Assembly: GCA_046329585.1 (NCBI GenBank)
Contig: JAXLUI010000003.1
Location: 310,001-374,000 of the forward strand
DNA length: 64,000 bases
Direction: 5' to 3'
DNA from: DLKC01 sp002478885
Lineage (GTDB): Bacteria > Bacteroidota > Bacteroidia > Chitinophagales > Chitinophagaceae
Under the pieces are notes generated by a model. The model made no database searches and was not told the origin of the DNA. It saw only the letters and a program-made list of their open reading frames with translations. A program made the position numbers and the translations under genes. Position 1 is the first letter of the stretch, and every line of letters begins with the position of its first letter. This document shows, piece after piece, positions 34,927 to 41,928 of the stretch.

Positions 34927-35187
34927 TTATTTCGCCTTTTCAACGATCTCAACCAGTCTCCAACGCTTGGTCTTACTCAATGGACGGGACTCCATGATTT
35001 TAACCACGTCGCCAACTGTACATTCATTCTTTTCGTCGTGCGCATGGAACCTGGTAGTCTTCTTTACAAACTTACCATAGATGGGGTGCTTTACTTTTCT
35101 TTCAACAGCAACAGTAACCGTTTTATCCATTTTGGTGCTGCTAACAACCCCTGTCTTTGTTTTACGCAAATTTCTTTCGGACATCAT
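34927..35187 (-). CDS. rpsQ: Small subunit ribosomal protein uS17
   Basis: 86 residues (85 if the second methionine is used). RNLRKTKTGVVSSTKMDKTVTV at the N-terminus and GDVVKIMESRPLSKTKRWRLVEI at the C-terminus identify S17; the key part is MESRPLSKTKRW. It is a primary 16S rRNA binder. Only 9 bases separate it from rpmC. Confidence 0.96.
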   Translation of the reverse strand: MMSERNLRKTKTGVVSSTKMDKTVTVAVERKVKHPIYGKFVKKTTRFHAHDEKNECTVGDVVKIMESRPLSKTKRWRLVEIVEKAK

Positions 35188-35196
35188 TACTTATTT

Positions 35197-35409
35197 TTAG
35201 TTAATACCGAGTGCTCTTTTCTTTAATTCAGTGTTGAGGCGTGCTATATCCTGCCTTAAGCCTCTTATGCTCATAGGATTTTCCAACGGTGAAATTGCAT
35301 GGGCGAACTCCAGCTTTTTCAGGCGCAGTTTATCTTCCTGTATGCGTGCCTTAAGATCTGCTTCATTCAGATCTTTAAGACTTTTATTGAAATCAATTTT
35401 CTTAGCCAT
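35197..35409 (-). CDS. rpmC: Large subunit ribosomal protein uL29
   Basis: 70 residues. The helical hairpin with KLRLKKLEFAHAISPLENPM and the C-terminal IRGLRQDIARLNTEL matches L29, which lies beside the exit tunnel and helps dock trigger factor and SRP together with L23. It sits between rplP and rpsQ as in other bacteria. Confidence 0.95.
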   Translation of the reverse strand: MAKKIDFNKSLKDLNEADLKARIQEDKLRLKKLEFAHAISPLENPMSIRGLRQDIARLNTELKKRALGIN

Positions 35410-35440
35410 TGTGATTATTTTGAAAATCTGCTGATAAATA

Positions 35441-35860
35441 TTAAGCCTGTAAGTCTCTTCTTACAACAAACTTTGTTTTAATAGGTAACTTCTGGGCTGC
35501 AAGGTGCATCGCTTCCTGTGCAGTTTGCATAGAAACACCATCACATTCAAAGATGATCCTTCCTGGTTCCACAACAGCAGCAAAATACTCGGGGTTACCC
35601 TTACCTTTACCCATCCTCACTTCAAGAGGCTTCTTGGTTATCGGCTTGTCAGGAAATATCCTGATCCACACATTACCTTCACGTTTCATAGCACGTGTCA
35701 TCGCCTGGCGGGCTGCTTCAATCTGGCGGTTTGTTAACCAGATAGCTTCAACTGCCTTTAAAGCGTAAGATCCAAAGGCTATCGTTGTGCCACGCTTGGC
35801 AACTTCCCTTATACGTCCCTTTTGCGCTTTTCTATGTTTCGTTCTTTTTGGCTGTAACAT
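35441..35860 (-). CDS. rplP: Large subunit ribosomal protein uL16
   Basis: 139 residues. MLQPKRTKHRKAQKGR at the start and the RMGKGKGNPEYFAAVVEPGRI segment (key part MGKGKG) are diagnostic. L16 organises the A-site and peptidyl transferase surroundings. The next gene upstream, rpsC, ends 98 bases before it. Confidence 0.97.
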   Translation of the reverse strand: MLQPKRTKHRKAQKGRIREVAKRGTTIAFGSYALKAVEAIWLTNRQIEAARQAMTRAMKREGNVWIRIFPDKPITKKPLEVRMGKGKGNPEYFAAVVEPGRIIFECDGVSMQTAQEAMHLAAQKLPIKTKFVVRRDLQA

Positions 35861-35958
35861 CTTTTTCGATTTTGATTTGCCGGACCAAACTGCTGTTCCG
35901 GCGATTCAATATATTTTATCATTACTGCAACCGCATCCCGGCGCTGAAACGATTATTT

Positions 35959-36765
35959 CTAGTTTCTCCTGTCTCTTCTGTCTCCGCCACCTCTTCTATC
36001 ACCGCCGCCACCGCCGCGTCTGTCATCTCTCCTGTCTCCGCCGCCGCGCCTGTCATGCCTGTCATCTTCTCTTCTTTCTCTCCTGTCGCTCAGGTCATTC
36101 TTGCCACCAACAAAGTTTGGATTCAATTCCCTCTTTCCTAAAACCTCGCCTTTACAAATCCAAACTTTAATACCAATCTTACCATAAACAGTCAGTGCAA
36201 AAACAGAAGCATAGTCGATATCCATACGGAAAGTATGCAAAGGCACACGTCCCTGTTTGATCTCTTCGGTACGCGCTATTTCAGCACCACCCAAACGGCC
36301 ACTTACTTTTATTTTGATACCCTCGGCACCCATTCTTAAACTGGATGCGATGGCCATCTTAATAGCGCGCTTGTAATTGATACGGTTTTCAATTTGCTTA
36401 GCGATAGTATCGCCAACAATGTTCGCATCAAGCTCAGGGCGACGTATCTCGAGAATGTTTATCTGAACATCATCTTTGCCGGTAAGGTTCTTCAGCTCTT
36501 CTTTAATCCTGTCTACCTCGCCACCGCCTTTACCTATGATAATACCAGGTTTTGATGTGTGAATGGTCACAATCAGTTTACCAAGTGTACGCTCGATAAC
36601 GATCTTGGAAATACCACCCTTGTTGATACGTGCATTCAGGTAATTTCTTATCTTATTGTCTTCAATAAGCTTCGAAGCAAAATCTTTTTTGCTAGCATAC
36701 CAGTTGCTCTCCCATCCGCGGATGATTCCTAATCTGTTACCTATAGGATTTGCTTTCTGACCCAT
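35959..36765 (-). CDS. rpsC: Small subunit ribosomal protein uS3 with Arg/Gly/Asp-rich tail
   Basis: 268 residues, about 35 more than E. coli S3. GQKANPIGNRLGIIRGWES at the N-terminus, the KH motif IIIGKGGGEVDRIK (key part IGKGGGE) and the RTEEIKQGRVPLHTFRMDIDYA region are standard. From about residue 222 the protein ends in a 45-residue low-complexity tail made of DRRERRE, RRGGGDRR and RRDRRN units. Its DNA is a GC-rich repetitive stretch at 35959-36095. S3 lines the mRNA entry channel and is part of the ribosomal helicase; the tail would lie on the 30S surface. Confidence 0.96.
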   Translation of the reverse strand: MGQKANPIGNRLGIIRGWESNWYASKKDFASKLIEDNKIRNYLNARINKGGISKIVIERTLGKLIVTIHTSKPGIIIGKGGGEVDRIKEELKNLTGKDDVQINILEIRRPELDANIVGDTIAKQIENRINYKRAIKMAIASSLRMGAEGIKIKVSGRLGGAEIARTEEIKQGRVPLHTFRMDIDYASVFALTVYGKIGIKVWICKGEVLGKRELNPNFVGGKNDLSDRRERREDDRHDRRGGGDRRDDRRGGGGGDRRGGGDRRDRRN

Positions 36766-36786
36766 ATTATGGTTTAAAAATTTTTA

Positions 36787-37131
36787 TTAATTTTTTGAAT
36801 CAACGATTAATGTTACATGGTTGCTGCGCTTACGAACCCTGTAGCCACGGCCCTGGGGCGCAGGACGCATCCTTTTCAATGTACGTCCACCGTCAACAAA
36901 CACGGTTTTTACCACCAGGTTTGCATCTGCAGCACTTTTACCCTCATTCTTTTGCTCCCAGTTATTCATTGCGCTTTTAAGCAATTTAGCAAGTGGCACT
37001 GCATTGTGCTGCGGGTGATGCTCCAGTATCGCTAATGCTTTTTCTGCATCCATGCCACGAATAACATCTGCTAGCAAACGCATCTTGCGGGGGCCTGTGG
37101 GATAATTTCTAAGTTTTGCTACTGCTTCCAT
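36787..37131 (-). CDS. rplV: Large subunit ribosomal protein uL22
   Basis: 114 residues. RNYPTGPRKMRLLADVIRG at the start and the GGRTLKRMRPAPQGRGYRVRKRSNHVT hairpin (key part RPAPQGRG) identify L22. That hairpin forms part of the exit tunnel wall where macrolide-resistance changes arise; the sequence here shows the usual residues. The next gene, rpsC, follows after 21 bases. Confidence 0.97.
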   Translation of the reverse strand: MEAVAKLRNYPTGPRKMRLLADVIRGMDAEKALAILEHHPQHNAVPLAKLLKSAMNNWEQKNEGKSAADANLVVKTVFVDGGRTLKRMRPAPQGRGYRVRKRSNHVTLIVDSKN

Positions 37132-37206
37132 TTTTTGTTATTTCTGATTTATGATTTAGCGATTTACTGGTGCTTACAACCAGCAATCACCCGATCAAAA
37201 AATGAT

Positions 37207-37476
37207 TTATTTCTTGGTTCCTGAATGTCCTTTAAAGTTCCTTGTAGGAGCAAATTCACCCAGCTTATGACCAACCATAAATTCAGTTACATAAACAGGA
37301 ATAAACTTGTTGCCATTGTGCACCGCAAACGTGTGCCCAACGAAATCAGGAGTAATTGTTGAGCGGCGGCTCCATGTTTTAATCACCGATTTCTTGTTCT
37401 TGCCTTCGTTAATAGATAACACCTTTTCTTCGATGTTTGCATCTACATAAGGACCTTTTTTAATCGAACGACCCAT
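37207..37476 (-). CDS. rpsS: Small subunit ribosomal protein uS19
   Basis: 89 residues. MGRSIKKGPYVDANIEEK, TWSRRSTITPDFVGHTFAVHNG (key part RRSTI) and the GHKLGEFAPTRNFKGH end are the S19 hallmark. It is located in the 30S head near the A site. The gap to rplB upstream is 171 bases and holds two repeat copies. Confidence 0.97.
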   Translation of the reverse strand: MGRSIKKGPYVDANIEEKVLSINEGKNKKSVIKTWSRRSTITPDFVGHTFAVHNGNKFIPVYVTEFMVGHKLGEFAPTRNFKGHSGTKK

Positions 37477-37545
37477 AGTAATGAGTTAATTTGAAATTTG
37501 ATAATGTTTCTTTTGTTACCAGCTTTTGTTCCCTGCGCTTCTTTC

Positions 37546-37565
37546 GTTGTGTCACTCACTTGTAC
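37546..37565 (-). repeat. Dispersed repeat, type B core, 5' of rpsS
   Basis: GTTGTGTCACTCACTTGTAC is an exact type B core on the minus strand. It faces the type A copy at 37590, giving a core-to-core inverted pair. Confidence 0.75.
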
Positions 37566-37589
37566 TTCCTGTCCCGGATTGGGCAAAAC

Positions 37590-37640
37590 GTTGAAGTGTG
37601 CGACGCAACAGAAGTTTTATTACTGCACTGTTGCCGGGCT
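37590..37640 (+). repeat. Dispersed bipartite repeat, type A, 3' of rplB
   Basis: Core GTTGAAGTGTGCGACGCAAC at 37590-37609, spacer 23 nt, box GCCGGGCT at 37633-37640. The box is 7 nt past the rplB stop codon. In this copy GCAACAG and CTGTTGC could pair across the spacer. Confidence 0.85.
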
Positions 37641-37647
37641 AATCATT

Positions 37648-38487
37648 TTATTTTGCCAGCTTCTTACCGTCTCTCCGCTGGATAATGAGTTTATCGCTGC
37701 CTTTGCCTCTTGTTCTTGTTTTCTCACCTTTAGCGTACTTGCCGGTTCTTGAACGTGGGTGACCACCTGAAGCTTTACCTTCGCCACCACCCATCGGGTG
37801 ATCAACAGGGTTCATTGCTACACCTCTGTTGCGGGGGCGAATGCCTTTCCAACGGTTTACACCTGCCTTGCCGGCCTGTTCAAGATTATGATCGCTGTTC
37901 GATACAACACCTACCGTTGCGTAGCAGTTGATCAGTACTTTTCTCAATTCACCACTTGGCATCTTCAACACGGCATAATGTTCTTCCTTGTTTGAAAGCT
38001 GGGCCGATGCGCCTGCGCTTCTTACAAGCTTTCCACCCTGGGCCGGCTGCATTTCAATATTGTGGATCATAGTACCCAAAGGCATGTTCTTCAACATAAG
38101 TGCATTACCTACCTCGGGAGCTACGCTGTCGCCGGAAATTACTGTTTGGCCAACCTGTATACCCTGTGGCGCAAGGATGTATCTTTTTTCGCCGTCGGTA
38201 TATTGCACCAGGGCGATAAATGCTGTGCGGTTTGGATCGTACTCAACAGATACAACCTTAGCTTCGATATCTTTTTTGTTGCGTTTGAAATCGACGATAC
38301 GATAGTGCTTTTTGTGTCCGCCACCGATATAACGCATGGCACGACGGCCCTGTGCATTACGTCCGCCGGTGCTGTGCTTTGGCTCAAGCAGGCTTTTTTC
38401 GGGCGTGTTGGTGGTGATCTCTGCGTAGGCATTACCGATTCTCCATCGGGTGCCTGCTGTCATTGGTTTATACTTCTTAAGTGCCAT
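37648..38487 (-). CDS. rplB: Large subunit ribosomal protein uL2
   Basis: 279 residues. The C-terminal signature RGVAMNPVDHPMGGGEG with the conserved histidine is intact, as are RRAMRYIGGGHKKHYR and the KGIRPRNRG segment. L2 is needed for subunit association and peptidyl transfer. The gap to rplW (113 bases) contains a short GGTC/GACC repeat but no gene. Confidence 0.98.
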   Translation of the reverse strand: MALKKYKPMTAGTRWRIGNAYAEITTNTPEKSLLEPKHSTGGRNAQGRRAMRYIGGGHKKHYRIVDFKRNKKDIEAKVVSVEYDPNRTAFIALVQYTDGEKRYILAPQGIQVGQTVISGDSVAPEVGNALMLKNMPLGTMIHNIEMQPAQGGKLVRSAGASAQLSNKEEHYAVLKMPSGELRKVLINCYATVGVVSNSDHNLEQAGKAGVNRWKGIRPRNRGVAMNPVDHPMGGGEGKASGGHPRSRTGKYAKGEKTRTRGKGSDKLIIQRRDGKKLAK

Positions 38488-38600
38488 ATTCTTGCAAAAT
38501 TTGCGGTCTTGCGGACCATTCTTTTAATTGCTGATTGAGGGATCCTGTGATTTATAGATTTTTATTCCGGAATCACGCAATCACTAAATCTTTAACTCTT

Positions 38601-38900
38601 TTAGATGTTTGCGTACAGGTCAATTGCTTCACCTTCTGCAACAGTCACATATGCCTTTTTATAAGAAGGCTTAACGCCTTTTACAAACCCGGCCTTTGTG
38701 AATTTCGTTTTGTTTTTTCCGGGAACAACTACAGTGTTAACATCTATTACAGAAACACCATAAAATTCCTCAACTGCTTTTTTTACTTCCAGTTTGTTTG
38801 CCTTATAATTCACTTTAAAAGCATACCTGCGCAGTTTATCCTGCTGACTATTTGCTTTCTCAGTGATTATTGGTTTTACCAGAACTTCTGTCAGTTTCAT
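38601..38900 (-). CDS. rplW: Large subunit ribosomal protein uL23
   Basis: 99 residues. LVKPIITEKANSQQDKLRRYAFKVNYKANKLEVKKAVEEFYGV is the L23 pattern; the key parts are KPIITEK and VKKAVEEFYGV. L23 forms the chaperone docking site at the tunnel exit. A GGAGGA ribosome site precedes the ATG. Confidence 0.96.
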   Translation of the reverse strand: MKLTEVLVKPIITEKANSQQDKLRRYAFKVNYKANKLEVKKAVEEFYGVSVIDVNTVVVPGKNKTKFTKAGFVKGVKPSYKKAYVTVAEGEAIDLYANI

Positions 38901-38960
38901 TTTTATATCCTCCGGCTCCTTTATGAAGCTTATTAGTATTAAGATTTAACTTTTACCCAT

Positions 38961-38983
38961 ACTTACCACTTTCTTTGGTAAGT
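38961..38983 (-). promoter_or_regulatory. Small hairpin in the rplD-rplW gap
   Basis: ACTTACC (38961-38967) pairs with GGTAAGT (38977-38983) over a 9-nt loop, 9 nt past the rplD stop codon. There is no T-run, so processing or stability is more likely than termination. Confidence 0.35.
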
Positions 38984-38991
38984 TTTACGAC

Positions 38992-39630
38992 TTATGCTTC
39001 TGCTTCAACAACTTCTTCGCTCAATATCTTTACAGCATTCTCAGTTATAACAAGAACATCTGCATTGATTATATCGTAGGTATTGATATCTGTAAGCAAA
39101 GTGCTGGCAATATTCGGAACGTTACGGGTACTGAGATAAAGATTGTCGTTGTACTCAGGAAGAACAAGCAACGTTTTCTTGTCAGCAACATTCAGCGCTT
39201 TCATTGCGGTCATTACCTCTTTGGTCTTTGGTGCGCTGAGCTGAACATCTTCAAGAACAAAAATCGCGTTTTCTTTTGCTTTATGTGAAAGGGCGCTAAG
39301 CTTTGCAAGCTCCTTTACTTTCCTGTTCAATTTGAAATCGTAACTGTGAGGCTTAGGTCCGAAAATAGTACCACCACCTTTATACAAAGGGTTACGGATA
39401 TTACCTTTACGTGAACCACCGGTACCTTTCTGACGGTGAAGTTTGTGGCTTGCACCCTTTACTTCAGCGCGTGTCTTTACTTTGTGTGTGCCCTGGCGTT
39501 GTGCGGCCTGGTATTGCTTTACAGCGAGGTAGATAACATGATCATTTGGTTCAATGCCAAAAATATCATCCGGCAACTCAACTGTTCTACCGGTACGCTC
39601 ACCTTTTGTATTTAAAACTTGTGCTTGCAT
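38992..39630 (-). CDS. rplD: Large subunit ribosomal protein uL4
   Basis: 212 residues. VKTRAEVKGASHKLHRQKGTGGSRKGNIRNPLYKGGGTIFGPKPHSY is the extended loop of L4 that reaches the exit tunnel; the key part is RQKGTGGSR. In E. coli free L4 represses the S10 operon. It follows rplC after 17 bases. Confidence 0.97.
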   Translation of the reverse strand: MQAQVLNTKGERTGRTVELPDDIFGIEPNDHVIYLAVKQYQAAQRQGTHKVKTRAEVKGASHKLHRQKGTGGSRKGNIRNPLYKGGGTIFGPKPHSYDFKLNRKVKELAKLSALSHKAKENAIFVLEDVQLSAPKTKEVMTAMKALNVADKKTLLVLPEYNDNLYLSTRNVPNIASTLLTDINTYDIINADVLVITENAVKILSEEVVEAEA

Positions 39631-39647
39631 GTTACTTCAGTTAAAGT

Positions 39648-40265
39648 TTACTTCTGGATTAAGACAATGGAACCGTTATGACCTGGTACAGAACCGCTAA
39701 CCAGTATGTAATTTTTGTCAGAGAATATTTTTACCACTTTCAGGCCTTTCAGTTTAACCCTGTCATTGCCCATACGGCCAGCCATTCTCATACCTTTGAA
39801 TACCCTGGAAGGATAAGAAGAACCACCAATTGAACCCGGGGCTCTCTGGCGGTCGTGCTGACCATGTGACTGCTCACCAACACCGTGGAAACCATGACGT
39901 TTTACAACACCCTGGAACCCCTTTCCTTTGGTAGTGCCAACAACATCAACTTTTTCGCCTTCAGCAAAAATGTCAACGGTGATTGTTTCACCTAAATTTT
40001 TATCCTCAAAATAATCGCGGAATTCTTTTACGAAGCTTTTTGGAGCTGACTGAGATTTAGAGAAGTGATTGATCTCAGCTTTTGTGGAGTGTTTTTCTTT
40101 CTTATCGCCGAAGCCTAACTGTAACGCACTGTAACCATCAGCGTCTTTGGTTTTAACCTGGGTTACAACACATGGACCAGCTTCAATAATGGTACAAGCT
40201 GTTTGCTTGCCATCGGGAGTGAATATGCTGGTCATCCCAATTTTTTTTCCAATAATTCCTTTCAT
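39648..40265 (-). CDS. rplC: Large subunit ribosomal protein uL3
   Basis: 205 residues. MKGIIGKKIGMTSIF at the start, GTTKGKGFQGVVKRHGF in the middle and the GSSYPSRVFKGMRMAGRMG loop (key part KGMRMAGRMG) are diagnostic. L3 nucleates 50S assembly; its loop reaches the peptidyl transferase centre. The upstream gap to rpsJ is unusually long (289 bases). Confidence 0.97.
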   Translation of the reverse strand: MKGIIGKKIGMTSIFTPDGKQTACTIIEAGPCVVTQVKTKDADGYSALQLGFGDKKEKHSTKAEINHFSKSQSAPKSFVKEFRDYFEDKNLGETITVDIFAEGEKVDVVGTTKGKGFQGVVKRHGFHGVGEQSHGQHDRQRAPGSIGGSSYPSRVFKGMRMAGRMGNDRVKLKGLKVVKIFSDKNYILVSGSVPGHNGSIVLIQK

Positions 40266-40554
40266 CGTGTCGCGGTTTGTGCCCCGCAGGTTGTAAGGAC
40301 ATTCCGCCGGCTTGCGGAATTCAATCCCTGTTTGCCACCGACCTTTTCTTTTGCTTTCCTCTTTATAAGGACTTCAGAAGTACCGGTAGTAAACAAACCT
40401 CGAAGGGCTTGTTTATATGTAGCCTTCCCTAAACTCACAGGAGTTTCGAAGAAGATTTATGACTTTAATTCAGAGCTCTTTTTGCCTGGGTTCCACCCGG
40501 ATTGAGAGATGATGTATTTTATAAGAACTTATAGCCTGTTCAACCAGGCCCGTT
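40266..40554. other. Long intercistronic region between rpsJ and rplC
   Basis: No gene. It holds two hairpins: ATTCCGC (40301-40307) with GCGGAAT (40314-40320), and AAACAA (40391-40396) with TTGTTT (40409-40414), the latter containing CCT-CGA-AGG. Such a leader-like gap could carry translational control of rplC-rplD, but this is inference. Confidence 0.45.
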
Positions 40555-40860
40555 TTACGCCTTGATTTCTACTTCAACACCAGATGGCAGATCGAGCTTA
40601 CTTAAAGCATCAACCGTTCTGGATGAAGAAGTGTAAATGTCCAGTAAGCGCTTGTGCGTGCAAAGCTGGAACTGTTCCCTACTCTTTTTATTTACGTGTG
40701 GCGAACGCAGTACAGTAAAAATTCTTTTGCGCGTGGGCAAAGGAATTGGCCCCGTAACTACCGCACCAGTGCTGCGAACTGTCTTCACGATTTTCTCGGC
40801 AGATTTGTCTACCAGGCTGTGATCGTACGATTGTAATTTTATTCTGATTCTCTGAGACAT
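40555..40860 (-). CDS. rpsJ: Small subunit ribosomal protein uS10
   Basis: 101 residues from the ATG at 40860 (MSQRIRIKLQSYDH); the frame extends 4 codons upstream without family support. GPIPLPTRKRIFTVLRSPHVNKKSREQF (key part GPIPLPT) identifies S10, which also acts as NusE in antitermination. It is the first gene of the S10-spc cluster; fusA, rpsG and rpsL are not upstream. Confidence 0.97.
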   Translation of the reverse strand: MSQRIRIKLQSYDHSLVDKSAEKIVKTVRSTGAVVTGPIPLPTRKRIFTVLRSPHVNKKSREQFQLCTHKRLLDIYTSSSRTVDALSKLDLPSGVEVEIKA

Positions 40861-40867
40861 AGCGTAA

Positions 40868-40885
40868 CCCAATTTTCAGATTGGG
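40868..40885 (-). promoter_or_regulatory. Hairpin in the short 5' leader of rpsJ
   Basis: CCCAAT (40868-40873) pairs with ATTGGG (40880-40885). If transcription starts near 40884, as the -7 box suggests, the hairpin is the very 5' end of the S10 operon mRNA and leaves only 7 nt before the start codon. Confidence 0.5.
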
Positions 40886-40889
40886 AGCG

Positions 40890-40920
40890 CAAAGGTAGGG
40901 GGCTGAAGCATTACTGACAA
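40890..40920 (-). promoter_or_regulatory. Promoter of the S10 operon (TTG-N20-TACCTTTG)
   Basis: On the minus strand TTG (40920-40918) and TACCTTTG (40897-40890) are separated by 20 nt. This fits the Bacteroidota -33/-7 consensus exactly. The -7 box is 29 nt before the rpsJ ATG. Confidence 0.7.
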
Positions 40921-41107
40921 GAATTTTTAAAATAATTTTCAAAAAAGAACGGAAATCTGCCCCGCCGGAGCGTCGTAAACGTACAAAATTACGCACTCAT
41001 GCAATACATAATGGCCTTTGCCTGCTATTGCCCGCCCTAGTCAAAGAAAACACACCTCTTCAACCTGCAGCGTTTTTCAGCACAATGCACCTCCCACACT
41101 CCGCCCT

Positions 41108-41162
41108 TACTTGGTAGATACTTGGTACATACTTGGTAGATGGTTGGTAGGGAGTTGGTAGT
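41108..41162. repeat. Five tandem 11-bp repeats upstream of the S10 operon
   Basis: TACTTGGTAGA, TACTTGGTACA, TACTTGGTAGA, TGGTTGGTAGG and GAGTTGGTAGT follow each other without gaps. The first three are almost identical and the last two have drifted. The block lies about 190 bp upstream of the rpsJ -33 box and 80 bp past the alkyladenine glycosylase stop codon. The rest of 40921-41241 has no gene. Confidence 0.75.
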
Positions 41163-41241
41163 TACCCGCCCGTTAACCCGCCGGTACTTTAAGAATAACC
41201 AGTGGCAATAGTGGCATGGGGTAGTTGCGCAGGGTACATAC

Positions 41242-41898
41242 TTATCCTGGTTTGCCGCTTACATAGGGATTGCCCTTTATAAAAAACCGGTAAGGAAGCA
41301 ACGCATCTTCTGCGGCGTAAGCCACCCCGATTCTTCCGGAACTCGCATAGCTGGCTTTCTTGTACTGGTATCCGTCCTCCGCAATAAATAACTCATTTCC
41401 AAGCAGGCTCATCCCCGTATGCCGGGTCACAATACCTAAAGCTTTCGACACATTACCCGGCCCTCTTGTAAGTGTTTCATCAACCTTTGTCTTACCCGTG
41501 CGTTCAAGCATTATGTCAAAACCTGCCACAGGTTCTGCTCCTCTTATCAAAACAGCATGCGGAATATCCCTGGCATTGGTTACCACATTAAACAATTGGT
41601 GTATGCCGTAACACAAATAAACATACGCTGTGCCCGCCTCACCATACATAACTTCAGTCCGCCTGGTGCGCCGGTTATTATAGGCATGTGAAGCCTTGTC
41701 AACTATACCATTGTAGGCTTCTGTTTCAACAATACGCGCAGCCGTAAGCCTTTCATCAAAATTGGTCACCAGTATTTTGCCCAGGAGATCCCTTGCAATA
41801 TCCGGTACACTGGCACGTTCGTAAAACGAAACACCCAGTCTTTTTGCTCCGGTTAATAAAAACGCTTTGTCTATTTTGTTCGGCTCATTAAGTTTCAA
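41242..41898 (-). CDS. mpg: 3-methyladenine DNA glycosylase (AAG/MPG family)
   Basis: About 218 residues from a TTG at 41898. SFYERASVPDIARDLLGKILVT, then ARIVETEAYNGIVDKASHAYNNRRTRRTEVMYG and GTAYVYLCYGIHQLFNVVT are the family hallmarks; the key parts are ETEAY (catalytic glutamate), DKASHA and YLCYG. The enzyme removes alkylated and deaminated purines in base excision repair. The frame is open to an ATG at 41976 and another at 42072, but both overlap the start of the divergent EI24 gene at 41929. The start is therefore uncertain; the domain itself begins only near 41850. Confidence 0.88.
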   Translation of the reverse strand: MKLNEPNKIDKAFLLTGAKRLGVSFYERASVPDIARDLLGKILVTNFDERLTAARIVETEAYNGIVDKASHAYNNRRTRRTEVMYGEAGTAYVYLCYGIHQLFNVVTNARDIPHAVLIRGAEPVAGFDIMLERTGKTKVDETLTRGPGNVSKALGIVTRHTGMSLLGNELFIAEDGYQYKKASYASSGRIGVAYAAEDALLPYRFFIKGNPYVSGKPG

Positions 41899-41928
41899 TT
41901 CATTTATATTTATCGCAAAATAATTTAA

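Noticed and set aside
35960..36100. Plus-strand Cys/Ser/Pro-rich reading frames opposite the end of rpsC
   Set aside because: They mirror the Arg/Gly-rich tail of S3; the rpsC frame is clearly the coding one.
41108..41162. 11-bp tandem repeats as a replication origin (iteron array)
   Set aside because: No dnaA, rep gene or DnaA-box cluster is nearby; the block lies between a repair gene and the ribosomal operon.
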